This document shows positions 1-15,299 of a stretch of 64,000 bases of DNA, piece after piece. This DNA comes from Anoplopoma fimbria (taxonomy: Eukaryota; Chordata; Actinopteri; Perciformes; Anoplopomatidae): the NCBI RefSeq assembly GCF_027596085.1, contig NC_072467.1, forward strand, positions 7,617,476 to 7,681,475. The letters run 5' to 3'. The translations under genes were made by a program, and so were the position numbers. A model generated the notes under the pieces. The model saw nothing but the letters and a program-made list of their open reading frames with translations, was not told the origin of the DNA and did not search any database. How positions within the stretch are numbered: position 1 is the first letter of the stretch; every line of letters starts with the position of its first letter.

Positions 1-451
1 GGAAAAGCAGCTTGAAATAGCTGTCAGTGTCTCGGTGTGAGTGAGACAGCTGTTGACCTGCAGGGAAGGAGTGGGCAACCAAGCAGGATGGAGCGTTGTT
101 TTGGTCTGTTTGGACTCGGTGGCTTTGAATCGAAGGGGAAGTACGTTACAAAGAGCGAGAGGAGAACACTCTGCCTTCGCTCTGTCTGAATTACACTGCC
201 AAGGACAAACCAGTGGCTTTCAGATCACTGTTGTCTCCCATAACTCTGTTATAAAGCTCATTTAATGTATGTTTAATATATCTTTTTTAATATATTAGCA
301 TTATATCAATGTGGGCACTGTTATTATGTACATGCACACTTGATGCCGGTGCACATTTCTGTATGAATGCCATATCCTGTGTGGCTTCATACACTGACAG
401 GAAGGCTAATAAAACATAGAGGAGGAAACCACCGCTTTGGTTGCGAGTTTT

Positions 452-547
<96 letters not shown>

Positions 548-868
548 GCTACCACAAAATGTAAGCGTGAGGTCACACTCAGCTTAAGGGAAAACCTGAA
601 CATGTGAGGTGAGAAAGAAAATATAAACCTTAAAGAACTTAAAGAATGTTGAAGACATTTGTTATGAAAGCTACCTAAACTGTGTCAATTATTTTACAGG
701 CCAAAGGTCAAAGAAGTAGTTGTATATGATCCGCAGTAACGTTAGCAGTGTGTTTGCTTATATAAACACTACAGATACTCCAAATGACTCAAGGTTTCTA
801 ATGTGACAAGATATATGAAATACAAGCCGTTCAACGTAGCTTTCTGCTAAGTGAAGCTAGGAACTCAC
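1..868. other. Intron of the USP6NL-like gene (left edge)
   Basis: Follows the donor at 868-863 of the last visible USP6NL-like exon, so it is intronic on the minus strand. It holds an 84-bp GT repeat (457-540) and a DR1-like motif at 698-710. Open frames on both strands are short and either repetitive or unrecognised. Confidence 0.6.
457..540. repeat. (GT)n microsatellite, 42 units
   Basis: Uninterrupted GT dinucleotides preceded by a T run. It produces Cys/Val and Thr/His pseudo-frames on the two strands that are not genes. Confidence 0.97.
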
Positions 869-2746
<1,878 letters not shown>

Positions 2747-3094
2747 GTCAAAATCTAGAAGGAGGCAAACAAAAATGGCATTCATAAGGATCAGGATTGG
2801 CATAAACCATATCAATGTGACAGAGTATTTGCGTTTATAAGATATTCTAGCTTGCTGATTTACTGCTGGTTGTTGGTGTGGATTATGGAGACATGATCGT
2901 GTACTTGACTAATAACAGTAGCAAAACCTTGTTAGGGTTTGTGTAGAAGAACATTTTATATCTTTAACTTGTATTAACTGTATTCTTTTGGATTGATTTG
3001 TATTCCTGCCCGTTCTGTCTCAGTAACAGTAACCTCTGTCCAGAACAGAAACTATTTTACATTAATTAACAACCCTCTGTTAGTAAAACCTTTT

Positions 3095-3400
3095 GATGCA
3101 ATGTGAAGATTGCTCAGCGTGTATTGTGCCTATGTTAATCCACTACTACAGACTACAGACTGAATACATCTTGGGTGCCGATTGATCAAAGTTCCTTCCT
3201 TCCTGAGAAGCTTAGCCCAACCCACACCATCTGATACCATCTTTCCTGTAACACTGTATATAATCTTGACCAGAACCTACTGTAGTCAGAGAGAATTCTA
3301 CAAGCATACTGTGGAGTTCTGTCTCCACTGCACAGTGAATAAAGCTCATCTGAACCAGCCTTAAAGAAACTTTTCTTCCACATTTGCTTATGACTGGACA
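3095..3400 (+). mobile_element. Possible solo LTR or LTR fragment
   Basis: A TATATAA-like box (about 3257) is followed roughly 80 nt downstream by an AATAAA signal (about 3339), the spacing of an LTR promoter and R region. The stretch differs in texture from the flanking AT-rich intron. I could not find convincing TG...CA ends or a target-site duplication, and there is no internal retroelement sequence nearby. An ordinary chance combination is possible. Confidence 0.25.
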
Positions 3401-3664
3401 TTTTCTGACTGAACTTCTTGTTTTAAGCTAGCTGAGTTTATAAAAATGAGAACAACAAATCATCAGTTCAAGCTGAGGTCAGAGTGCAGATCAACTACAG
3501 ATCAGTGCTAAGCTGACAGGAGCTCTGACCTACAGATGTGAATACCTCATGCTAGTGGTGGGTACACAGAACAGCCATCATTTGAGGTGGCGTTATCTTA
3601 TATCCTAAGATGAAAACGACCACACAATGCTCTGCTTTCCATACCTCTCACTATGAAATCAGCT

Positions 3665-4060
3665 CATTATTACATTACATTACATTACAGTCATTTAGCA
3701 GACGCTTTTATCCAAAGCGACTTACAGGAAGTGTATTCAACATAGGTATTCAAGAGAACTACTAGTCACCAGAAGTCATAAGTGCATCTCCTTTCTTAAA
3801 CAAGCATCTTAAAGCATAAACCAGGGCAAAAGTATAGTGCAGAGGCAAATTACTACGAAAACAATAATTGCAACAGGCTAATCCGAATATAGTAAGTGCT
3901 ACAAACTACTACGAATAGGATAAGTGCAGTAAACAAATACGAATTCAATAAGTGCAGCGAACTGATACAAATACAGTAAGTGCAACAACTAATACGAGTG
4001 CAATAAGTGCTACGAGGAAGGCTCAGGGTAGTACTTCTTGAAGAGGTGAGTTTTTTACTA
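3665..4060 (+). repeat. Dispersed teleost repeat with degenerate internal tandem units
   Basis: Starts with ATTAC repeats, then the block 'catttagcagacgctttta' followed by 'tccaaagcgacttaca'. I recognise this combination as a very common dispersed element in fish genomes. It is followed by about six degenerate units of 25-30 nt ending in 'aataagtgc' or 'gtaagtgc' (about 3865-4015), then 'cttcttgaagaggtgagtttt', also typical of the family. The transposon class is not assigned. No coding capacity. Confidence 0.7.
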
Positions 4061-5660
4061 ACTAACTCTCTTAATCACTTATCCATCACCATACCCTAAA
4101 AAAGTAAAGAAACACGTCCGACAAATCATACAAATTGTTGCTCTTTAAAAATAAGCATTGCACAGAGCATGATGGAGTCTGGCACAGCCACAAGGACATT
4201 AGCAACTTCCTGTTAGTGCGCCCAGAGCTTCAGCTGACGCAAAGCTAGGCCTCAGCTCGAGGTCGATGATTCTCAGCGTGAAGTTATAATTAGTGACATA
4301 CTGAACATTATTCTGCTATTCTTTTATATCTTTTTTTTATAGTTAGTTGTCAGTGTATTGGGTGCCCTTTACAATTATGCAGACTTTGAGTCACATGGTT
4401 AGCAGGCAGTTTATTTAAAAATAAAAAAAGAAAGAAAAGTTTATACAATTCTTATAAAGCATAACACTTACAACCTAATGTTGACCTGATTCTGTAGAAG
4501 ATATGTGATGTGACTGTCACTGACTGTTTAGGGATTTAAAAAATAGTCTGTTCCTCTTCTTCCAAATTTGTCTAAATTTAAGATGTAAAGTTAATCTTTT
4601 TTTTTCATCTCAGGTCAGAATAAAACTGAACGGTTTAGATTGAACTTCTCAAAATATCAAAAATAATCTAAACCTTTTTCCCAATCTTGATCTTGAAATG
4701 CAAAAGTACTGTGTAAAACAACCCAATAATCCCCTGGTGCGTTTCCAGACTCAGACAGGTTTATTACTTTTTGATTATTAATTACCTTTAACCTAAATTA
4801 ATGGAAAAAGTACATTTAGAGAGATAATGAAAGCATGTTTATATGGATATGTGTGTTATTCCAAGGCTATTTGAGCACTAATCTCAAGCAGCCAGAGTAG
4901 GCAAGTGGCTCATGTATAAAGTGTGACAGTCATGGCCATGGGACTTTGTAAAATAATACAATACAGAGGCAAGAAAGCAACAGACTGACCAGAGCCCATG
5001 AGGAAAGAAACAGAGACATTGGTGAGACCAGAACTCTGATGGTCCCCCCCCCCTTCTTCTCACTGTATCACCCCTCCCTGACCCCAGTCTGGCCCTCTAA
5101 TCCTGCCTCAAGCTTTCTGGGGTTGATGAGCTCTGGCAGCGGACTCGGCTGTTTAGCAGTTGTCAGGGCTGAATAATCTCCCAAGCAAGAACAGCCTCAC
5201 CTCTCATTTGCCAGACCAGTATCTCAGAGTGATGTTTGGATATGAAGAATATGCCAGTTATGCAAAGTGGACATGAAAGAAACGGATACAAAAGCCAGGC
5301 CAGTCGCACCCTTTTGAATGTACTGTAGGCTGGAAAGCATCTTGGTAAAGAACCATCTGCTATGGAGCAACCAGAGCCTTTGTCATCAGGCTAAAACCAT
5401 TAAATGCTGTCATGGGACGGATGCCCAAGCTAAGACAATTTAAATGAAAGTAAAATTTGTAGGATTGTCTAAAACACGTGAAAAAGAATATAATCAGCAA
5501 AATTAACTGCCAGTAATGACACTCCAAAATCAACATGATTTAGTTCAGAACCATTCAGTAACTTTAGTTTAAGAAGGTCACAGGCTAGAAGGTAAACACT
5601 ACAGAAGAGCCCAAGGCAACAAATGCCATGACTGAGGAGTCCTTTCACTGACGTTTGACA

Positions 5661-5721
5661 ACATGTGTAGCCAGCTGAGGCCTCAGGCATAGCGCCTGAG
5701 GCCTCAGCTGGCTACACATGT
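5661..5721. repeat. Perfect 28-bp inverted repeat with a 5-nt loop
   Basis: The left arm 5661-5688 is the exact reverse complement of the right arm 5694-5721; the loop is atagc. Pairing stops abruptly at 5660/5722. The arms are not low complexity (they contain agccagctgaggcctcaggc). See the findings. Confidence 0.95.
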
Positions 5722-7501
5722 CTGAAATGCCTCGCAGCGACAGGTGTGTGGCACCTGCCACCTCACAGAGAGACCCTTTAACGTTTCCCCACAGACCCTT
5801 ATGCCTTGTGCTGACCATTCACATTGCATGTGAAACAATGTGAAATTTCCACCACATAATTCACACTTTGATGCAAGAACAGTGGGCCAACTGACATCAG
5901 TTAAAAGGGGCAGCTCATTGGGCATCAAATTTCAAGATGCAGTTTGTTTAAAATCATCAATGTTTTGGTTCAGAAAGATGTGATGGCTCTATAACACTCT
6001 CTCTCTCTCTCTTTACCTAAACTGCAGGTAGGAATTTCATTTCTACAAAGGTGTGAAGAAGAAAAGAGAGTGCACAGGACAGGGAGAAAGTGGAACTGAA
6101 GCTATATTTTATGCTTTTCATGAGGTACCAAGCATCCAGTCTTCTCCATCAAAACAACAGCTGAGTCTCTTGTCTAACAGGTGGCTAGTGAAACCAGAAC
6201 ACTGAACAAATGGCCTCTGCTTTTCCATGCTTTCCTTTTTACAATTCCCGTTGTCTTGTTCATCTCAGGTCAAACTATTTCAGGTTTTTCTAGGCGTCAG
6301 CATATTTTTCTGGACAGCTGAGAAAACAGTCTGCAAAGTGGTGCCATCAACACACGAACGAAAGTCTGTCTAGTAGTACTTTACATAGACAAGTCTGCCC
6401 TCACACAGCTTGCCCTCACAATTAGGTAAATATCAAGCGAGATTGGATGCTGTCTGTATATTGTTGCCCTCTCAAGGGGTTGAAGCGTGAAGTATCAAAG
6501 TGATGTCTGAACAACAGAAACGTTGTACATCAGAATAGATGTAAAAAGTTGTGTGTTGAACTGACTTGTAAATACTTCTAAAGACCAAAACAATAATAAG
6601 TGCCGTGTTTATGCTGCTTGTCATCATTATCATAAAATAACCTCTTATTTTCTTTCCATGGCTAAAATTCTCATTTCAAAGATGAATCATTTTACCAATT
6701 CAAGGCATGGCCACACATGACTAGCAAGAGCTGTGAGACATATCCTTAGAAACGCATGACTAACTTGAAGGCTTCGGAGGGGCCTTGAAGTGATTCATGT
6801 TAGTCTGAAAGAGAGGTTTTTTTATTCAAGCTGCACGTGGGGCTTTGTGAACCGTTTTCAATCACTAGTGCTCGTGAGGTAAATTGATGTTAAAAGACTG
6901 TTGTGCTTCATCTTCGGGCTCCAGCTGCTCACTTCCTGTGCTGAGTCTCCAGACTGCTGATAGTATTGTGTTGGGATCAGGAAGAAAAGGAAACCAGTGA
7001 CCGCCACTCCTTTAACAACAGGTTCAATAAGAACTGCGACAAGAGTGGGACAACAAGATTGGTCTTACTCCAACCAAGGAAAACCCTTTTACAGACAAAG
7101 CTTCAAATGATCCAGAATTGGTGTTTGGAGTCAACAAGAAAGACGTCAGGAATGCCAAAAAGTGGTCAGTTCACATAAACATTACTGGTCTTTTGCTTGT
7201 GACTCACAAACACAGCTGAGGCCCTCCTCAATGGGCGAGCCATCAAGGACATTACAGCTTGTGCTTGGCTCTTTTCAAGTGGGTGCTACAAAAGGTGGCT
7301 AGTTGCGGTGGGGATCAGGGTGTCAAACAGATGGAAGTTGGAGGGGAAAAAAAGTGAGTAAGCAGCAGAGAAGGTTACTGAGTGGGAGAGAGATCTTGCT
7401 AATACAGTTAAACATCACACCTGGGGGAGAGGAGGATATTCAAATATAGCGAGAAAGAGATTCATTTTAGATGTAAATTATTAACAGCTTTTAAGTAGTA
7501 C

Positions 7502-7611
<110 letters not shown>

Positions 7612-10600
7612 TTAGTTTTTTATTTTCGTGTCATGCACAGAACATGCCCAACCCTCATGGGTTTACAAGACACCAACAATACAGTACACAAGCTGAACAA
7701 ATATAGGTAAAAAGTCTAAAAACAATGCAAGTATTCACATATTCTATATTAAAATATAGCAATCCTTTCACGTGTCTTGAAATGTAGGCGGAGTGAGGCA
7801 GAGGTGGTGAGAAAGTAGATTGTGGGCCAGAGTTGCAGATGGCTAATGCACAATGAATATGCAGTGAAAAACCACTATGGCTAAATTTTGACAACCTGCT
7901 TGCTTACAGGATACAACACTTTGAGCCTGGGGCCTAGGTGACATCACTTCCTGTTATGACATAGAGCTCTAAATCTAGCTTGCATAAATAAGTTCTCAGT
8001 GCACTGTTGTAACCACAAACAGCTTGCACAGCACTGTGAATCACATCTTTCCATGGTGTTCAGCAGAGATGAGGCAGTCAAAACTTCCATTACTGAGTTA
8101 TCTGAGAAAAAACATAAATACTGAATAATTAGGACAAGTACTTTTAAAGCAGTAAAGTAAATCTGTTGGCTGGTCTCCGCATGGAAACCCCAAAGCCCGT
8201 CTATTCCTGTTTGAGAGCCTAGTTAGACCAGCTGAGGGTGCAAAAAATTGAAGAAAGAGAAAATGATACTCAAATCTGCATTGCATTGTCAACATATACT
8301 CATTAGCAGAACTGTTGACATTCAATTCAAAAAAGTATGTTACATAAACATTCAACTGTACTTGCTTACTCTCTACCCAATTTCACTGTGATAATAAAGC
8401 GCATGTCGTCTTTTACATAAACTTCCACATTTCCTTGTTCCATAATCATCTCTCTTTTGGCACATGATCAATCTTAATCTGAGCGGCAGTCAGAGGATTA
8501 TACAAGAGCAAACTAAGAATGACAGCCTGAGATTAGGAAGAGTCTGGCTGTAGCCAACTATCTGTAGGAGCATGGAAACTCTGAGTACAGTGAGCTCCAC
8601 TGGACTGATAGTGAGGGGTGTGTATTTGTATCAGTGGGCAGACACCTTGAGCTGAAACCATTAAAAGAAACTACATCAGGGTGTGGAAAATGTAACCGAA
8701 ATAAATCCTGGTCTTCATCTTACTTATAGGTATTGCATTAAAACCCCAAGGAACCGATTTATTTATGCAATTTTGATATTTGATCAAATTCTTGATAGAG
8801 AATCTTTGTGGTTGGCACGCCAACCCGCTTCCCAGACTGCTGATGGCGTGACGAAGGAGAACATGACAGATGTTTGGTTCATTTTACCACTGAATGATTA
8901 GTCAATGCTGCGTGGCCAGCCAAAGGACGCTCTGGCTCTGAGATCAGGCCATGCACTCATTCAACCTGGTTAACCTCACAGAGCATGAACTACTCCAATA
9001 CCGTGCCTCTCCCATCATGCATCTGTGTCATTTATCACTAAAGTATTGCTGTCCTTCACGTGCTGAGATTAACTGAAATTACCACCCGGCAATATATCTT
9101 TTTTATTTTTTTTTTAACCCGCCAATATATCATAGGCAACTACGAAAGTGACCATCTTATTTTGATTATTCATAAATGAGTGACCTTTAAAACTATTGTC
9201 TTTGTATTCAAATTTTTACAAATCTAAAACGGAAAATGTTAAATAAAGGGTCCCATAGTGCTACATCAAAGGGTTTCTTGTAGGCTAACAGACAACAAAC
9301 AGAAAACCTTATCACATGTCCCTCATTTGCGTAATTCAGTCTTTTTCTGTCTGACTACAGTATACCTAAATCCCATGACATCCATGTTTCCGAATGTGTT
9401 TGCACATGGTCACATGGTCTTGTGGTGTCCCTACAAGACCATCTTAAGATATCATGAAACACATTAAATGTAGTACCTTTGCAACTATGTTGGTTGTTAA
9501 TCATTTCAGTAATTATTTCAGTAATTACCCAGTTCAGAGCAATGAACTTCAAAGGATGTATTGTAATGCCCTCTGTGTTATCATCCCAGTCATTACATTA
9601 GCTTAATACTTCAGGCTCGTGGTGATTGTGGAGAACAAGCATATCATTCCAGTTCAGAAAAAGGAAGGAAATTTACAAGCTACCACATGTCTCTAATTTT
9701 CACATGAAGAGCTCTGAAGTCCCAGATGGCTTCAGAGCTCCAGTTTTCATGGGACAGAGAGAGAAGTGGGGATTGCTCAAAGAGGCGTTTTTTCTATTTC
9801 CAGCAGGGGTAAGGTAGCTATGGAAATATATATCAGAAACGTAACCAATTTCTTTGTCGTTGTTTTTGCTGTAAAGTAACTCCTGTCCTGGTTATCATAC
9901 CCCAGCCACAGACTGTAGTCATGGTGACCCTCAACAGATCTTTTATTCGTTTCCTCTTAACACAATGCTGCGTCGGCAGTTGAAAACAAATTTATGTTAT
10001 GAAAAGAAAGCCCCTCAGAGACTAAGAGTATAACTAAGTCGCCCCACAGGAAATCTAAGCGGGCTGGTAGGAGATGTTCAACAGCTCGCTCTTTCTTTAA
10101 AGGGAGGTATGGAGTCCAGATGGAACTTCAGAGATACAGTTAAACGGCTCAGCCTGGATCACTGTAGGCTTCGGTAACAATACGCGAATAACTGGTATAA
10201 AAAACAAATACCAGGTTTTATCTTGTTTGCCATCTTCAAGCATCTTGCCCATAATGATCTATCATTACACATACAGCGGATGACATGTGTATGTAAAAAA
10301 AATAGCACAGACACTTCAATTCCATCAGCCTCCAGACAGTAGAAGGATGCAAATGCCAAAGGCTCATGCTACCAAACATGTGTTTTGCAGGTGTGATGGT
10401 GCATGGACAATGGACAATTGTTTACCCTTACCCCTGTGGTTCCTCTGAGGAATTGTACATAGCTGCTATTGACTCACAGCAAAGCATGGCAAACAGTGTG
10501 CTAACTTGATCTACTCTTGACCGGGTTGGGGCGACCACTGAAACCTAATAAACTAGGAAACCAACTTGGGAACAGGGAGAAGAATGATACCAAATTAGGC

Positions 10601-13600
10601 CAATAAGAGAAAACAGCTGGGAAGCCTTGATGGCCAGTCACTAAGTCTCCTTAACAAGAGATTCCTTGTCTTTCTTGCTGTCTGAGCCTTTTTTTCCTCC
10701 GCCTCCCTCAGATTCTTTTGTACGCTGTAGGGTTTGTGTTTATGCACAGAAAATAGCAGCGACACAGAGACAGTGGGACCCAGGGGAGAAACATCCAGCG
10801 CACAGGGACGAGGGAAAAAGCACATGGCTGAGAATAGCTTTCTGTCCCCAAGGGGTTTTTCTGTCCCGCCCCACTCTGTATTACCACTGTCGCTGTGCCT
10901 TATCGTTTTTTCCAAAGCTGAGCAATTACAACACAGTTTCACCAACAGCACTCGCCATCCCAAACTACCCGACCTTTCCCCCCCATCTTAAATAAAGGAA
11001 ATAACAAGTCTGAATCTGAGGACGGAGAGCTCTCTATCACCTCACCCTGCATCTGACCCGGCCTGAGAACTGCCTCTGCTGTCTCCTCTTCCCCCCCCCA
11101 TTACCTGGGGGGAAGGGGGTGTCTAAATATAACAATGACCACACAAAGTTTTAGATGCTGGAGTCTCAGGCCAGCCAGAGAGGCCTTGTTTCCCAGAGTG
11201 GCAGCACATTTCCAAGGGGTGGTATGAGGAGGACAGGAATGTCAAGGGAACAGTATTCATAAACACAAAAACCGCATGACCCTGCTGAGAAAGCCAAATT
11301 CTTATAAATGGATCCTCTTTCTTGCAAAGGATTTATAGGAGTCATAATAACATCTGTGAAGCCAGAGGAAAAGCTCTTATCTAGTTTAAATAACTTGTGC
11401 TTTACATTACAAACAAGCACTATAATGTTCTACATTAATAAAACTAATTTGATTATGAAGTTTAACTAAAATGCACTGGGGATATACACCATTTAGGACA
11501 GTTATGCAGCTTCCCATTGACTCTCATGTTTTTTTTTTAATTCCAGCTTGTATGTCAAAAGCCATTAAAAAAAAATATCCTTACAAACCCCAAAAATCCT
11601 CCTGTAATACAAACCTCCTTCACTGCCCTGAGATGCAAATGCCATGGTCAACAAGCGCAAGACAATATGAGATCTGATACAACGTATGACATCAAAGCAC
11701 CGGTTCATGCCATGCCAACATGATTCAATTATTCAAAAAGGTGAACACGTGGTGTGTTACCGAATGAGAAAGGCCAAACCAGGCCCAAAGCTGATCCCGA
11801 GTCAAAAGCTCAGCAGAAATGATGCCAGGTTCACTGATGCACACATTCTACTGTTGATGGGGTAATCATAGTTTTCATGTTCAGATTATGTTAACAAGCA
11901 CAGAAACAGAGGATTATGGTATGTGTAAGGGGAACAGCCTTACACTGGAGGGAAATTGCAATTTCACCGTGATTCAGTAGCGGAAGGAGGTAAAGTATTT
12001 GGAGGAAAAACAAAATCTGAAGTGGCATTTAAAAGTAGACACAATAATAGAGGGGAAATTCCAAATCAGCCTAACTTAGCCTTTATACAAATGCCAAAAG
12101 AAAAACAACTATGCGGGCTGTTATCCCATAGAGCCAACACTCGTCTCCTCAGTTGTGGATCTGTCTTCAGCGTAAGTGAGCATCTTCAGTCTTCAACACT
12201 AGTGTGACCTAAATTGGGAATAGATTTGGCTTATTTATAGACAATTTCAGTTTATGAAAATGTAGCACCAGCTCTTGGGAGAGGCTCTCTCGGCAGCCCA
12301 AATCAATCACTTTGATCACTTTATGTAGCAAGTAGGGCTGCTTATACAGTCCAGTGTTAAACTGGAACTGAAAATAGCACGTAAGGTGTGAGTGTGAGGA
12401 CCTGTCCCTGTGTACCCCTGACCATCACCCAGTGAAAATGCTCCAGGACCTTGTGACCATGAAAGAAATAAGCAGGGATATGGAAATGCTACACTATCAA
12501 GACATCTGGAAAGATGAAACACGTTCAGAAACTCTGAAAAGTAATTTCCTAAATCACACAGCAGGGCTAAAGCCTCTCTGTCTCGTTAATCGTTGTCAAA
12601 AGGCTTCAGTATCTGGTGCGTTTTGTGACAGCCAGCATCGGGCATTTGACGGATATCATAAAGCCCCTATTCAGGCAGACAAAAAGGCTATTGATTCCTC
12701 TCCACTGAAATAATATTATCACAATAGAATACAAAGAAGGCTGCTTATTGAAGAGTTACAAGAGAACGTTAAATTAGGTCTGATAATGCTAAAACTACTG
12801 AATCATATTGAATTTATATTTTTCATCAGTTTTGTTAACCAAAATAAACCTCAACATATCATTTGCAACACTGCTGCAAAACTTTTATCCAGGAAATAAA
12901 TAGATGTCAATGCTTTTGAAGCCTCATGCAGTGATATTAGAGGCTTTTTCGCCAACTCTGAAAGTAACATAAAAAGGCTGATGCTGCTGACTGAGGTCCA
13001 TCCACAGGCATAAAAACAAAATAATGGCTCACATGCTCAGCCTCACACGTGTCTCACATCCTGTTGGCATCGGAGAGGGCAGTCAGATCATTGTTCAAGA
13101 GCACATTCAAATCCCTGTAAGCTTTCAACACATAAAGCTGGACGTAGCTATTCAGAGATCCAACTTCTCCAGCAAAGCAAAACGTTTTCAAGGCTTTTCT
13201 TTGACTTGGGGGTGAAGAAATATAAATCAAGAATAATGTTATTATAAATACACTGATCCAATAAGAATTTCAGGGGAACAAATCTTGTATATAAAACCAC
13301 CATTTTTGAAATGCAATAAAACGGCCATCACATTAAAACTGGTGTTTGGTTGACTCCTTGGGACTTGATTTCTTAGATATGAAATTAAACCATTTGACAC
13401 CAACAAACACAGGGAGCAGAAAGGGGAAGGAGGAAAGAAGTGCTGAGGGATGGGTGGATGAGGGCCCTCTCACATGCTACGCATCAGATAAAAGTACACC
13501 AACCGTGCTGTCACCTTTCCGGTGTGGGGCTTCCTCCTCCAAACCACAAGCAGAGTGTCACACAATGTCACACACTGAAGACTGAACATAGTAACAATAA

Positions 13601-14403
13601 AAATAATAATTACAAAACAGTCCATGGGCTTGTCGTTATAGGCTTGTCGTTGGTGCATGTACAGCTAAGAACAAAAAAAATAAAATACTCATCGTAATAC
13701 AAATATTTTCAAAAGACTAAGATTTTGCTCAGATAATTAGATCATGTGCACCCATAAGCATTCGACTAGAGACATGCATGTGTGCAAACACAAATAATAT
13801 GAATCCATCTCCTTCAACTTCCCTCACATGCCCTCACAAACAATGATGATACACAAATAATTAATGACATCGCATATCTTAATGTGGGAACATGGCTAGA
13901 AATATTGTGCACTCGCATTAGCAACATTCACATCTGCTGCATTACACTGAAAACAAAAAACACAATGAGGGGGGGGGGGGTTAAAATGTCAGCACAATGA
14001 CCACCAGACATCTGAGGATGAGAGCTAAATCCTGCTGGAGATCTTTCACTCAGACTGTCTGTAACCTCCCCCACTCCATGCATGAACCAGTGAGACGACC
14101 AGTTAACCTTTCAAAAGGGAGAGAACACGCATGGCATGGCATGGCATGACATACACAGACCAGTGACTAACTGGCCTACTTCTGGATGCTGGAGCATCTG
14201 TGCTCTCTGTTAGGGTAGAAATCCTGCTCGCTCCAACAATGACAACTATGTTTTTCCTGTTAGAATTGAATGAATTATCTCGATCACATGTATGGTTCCT
14301 GTTTCTGACACTTGTATAATAATACCTGCTGTGTTTAGCTTTCACAGATCAGTTCAAATGCGGAACTTAAAAGAGTGAGAATTAGATTCATACAGAAACA
14401 AAC

Positions 14404-14459
<56 letters not shown>
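14404..14459. repeat. (AC)n microsatellite
   Basis: A pure AC dinucleotide run of 28 units in the first intron of the USP6NL-like gene, about 420 bp from the candidate 5' exon. Confidence 0.97.
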
Positions 14460-14464
<5 letters not shown>

Positions 14465-14877
14465 GTCGGAGTGGGTTAACAGAGAGGTAGATCCCATCAT
14501 AATTCACATGTTTCGCAAATCCAAACCGGAGTTTTTATGCAATCTCAATTCTGGAGATCCCCCCCCTAGAGAATCGCTCGGTCACTCTTCCTACCACATA
14601 CGGTCTGTTAAGCCAGCAATGCAATCTGCTCTTACAGTAAAAAATGCATCTGTTTCTCCCAGAACGAAAACACCACCAGCATAAATCTTCTATAAATCAC
14701 GTGCAACATGGGAGACCAATCTAACGTCATCCAGAGCAGTGCAGCGCGGGAGTAGCCGTCACAATTAGTAACGTAACGTAACGTTAGGTATGGCTTCCGA
14801 TACGGGTTTGGACTTGATTAGGAGCAAGTTGTAGAGACGCTGATATTCAGCAGTATTAAGCCGTCGTCGCTGCTCAC

Positions 14878-14914
14878 CTTTCGGAGTGACTTCTCTTCTT
14901 TCGCTTGGCTGTAC
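14878..14914 (-). other. usp6nl: Probable 5' noncoding exon of the USP6NL-like gene
   Basis: On the minus strand a 37-nt segment is bounded by a good acceptor (ctatttgtag) and a strong donor (AAAG/gtgagc). It sits at the inner edge of a CpG-rich area, 12 kb upstream of the start exon at 2754-2681. Joined to that exon the frame stays open for 15 codons before the Met at 2746. If transcription reads through instead of splicing at the acceptor, an in-frame TAG lies directly before it, so 2746 remains the first usable Met. The assignment is an inference from splice signals and position. Confidence 0.4.
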
Positions 14915-15118
14915 CTACAAATAGAAACAAATTCCACTATTCTCATTCTCTCCGTCTCCGTCTCCGTCTCCACAACGCTGTCTCACTGCGCTGAAGACCG
15001 TGTCCCCGACTGTCCACTAGCGTCGCTGATATCGCTGCTGGTCAAACGGACGCACCCCCTTAGTCCAGGTCCACATGCCGCCTCAAGCTGTGCTGTAGCT
15101 GTGTGTCTGTCTGGCAGG

Positions 15119-15142
15119 CACACACACACACACACACACACA
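15119..15142. repeat. Short (CA)n microsatellite
   Basis: Twelve CA units within the CpG-rich promoter area. Confidence 0.9.
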
Positions 15143-15299
15143 GGGCAGTGACAGTGGCGCACATGCACGAGCAGCGGCGGGGACGAGCCGCGAGCGTGTC
15201 GCTGAGGGGAAAGTTTGAGCTTTGGGTTTCCGTGTTTGATTGATTTGTATGGTGCAGCAACTGGCATAAGAAGACGGTAGGACATCATATTTACTAGTT

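Larger units (their letters stand above)
14740..15260 (-). promoter_or_regulatory. CpG-rich promoter area of the USP6NL-like gene
   Basis: This is the most CpG-dense stretch in the left third of the window, with repeated taacg units near 14765, GTCTCC triplets near 14955 and many cg dinucleotides at 14990-15240. It lies just outside the candidate 5' exon, where a minus-strand start would be expected. A short CA repeat (15119-15142) sits inside. No TATA box stands out. The transcription start is not resolved. Confidence 0.4.

Noticed and set aside
367..603. Cys/Val-rich and Thr/His-rich frames on both strands
   Set aside because: Translations of the GT microsatellite.
698..710. DR1 motif AGGCCA-A-AGGTCA
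   Set aside because: Good match, but it sits in an internal intron of the USP6NL-like gene, 20 kb from the cpt1a start, without supporting context.
9709..9740. 11-bp inverted repeat (gagctctgaag / cttcagagctc)
   Set aside because: A short stem with a 10-nt loop, within what is expected by chance in 64 kb.
10595..10995. Overlapping frames of 122, 109 and 85 codons on both strands
   Set aside because: Low-complexity C/T-rich DNA. Composition differs from real exons here and there is no splice or homology support.
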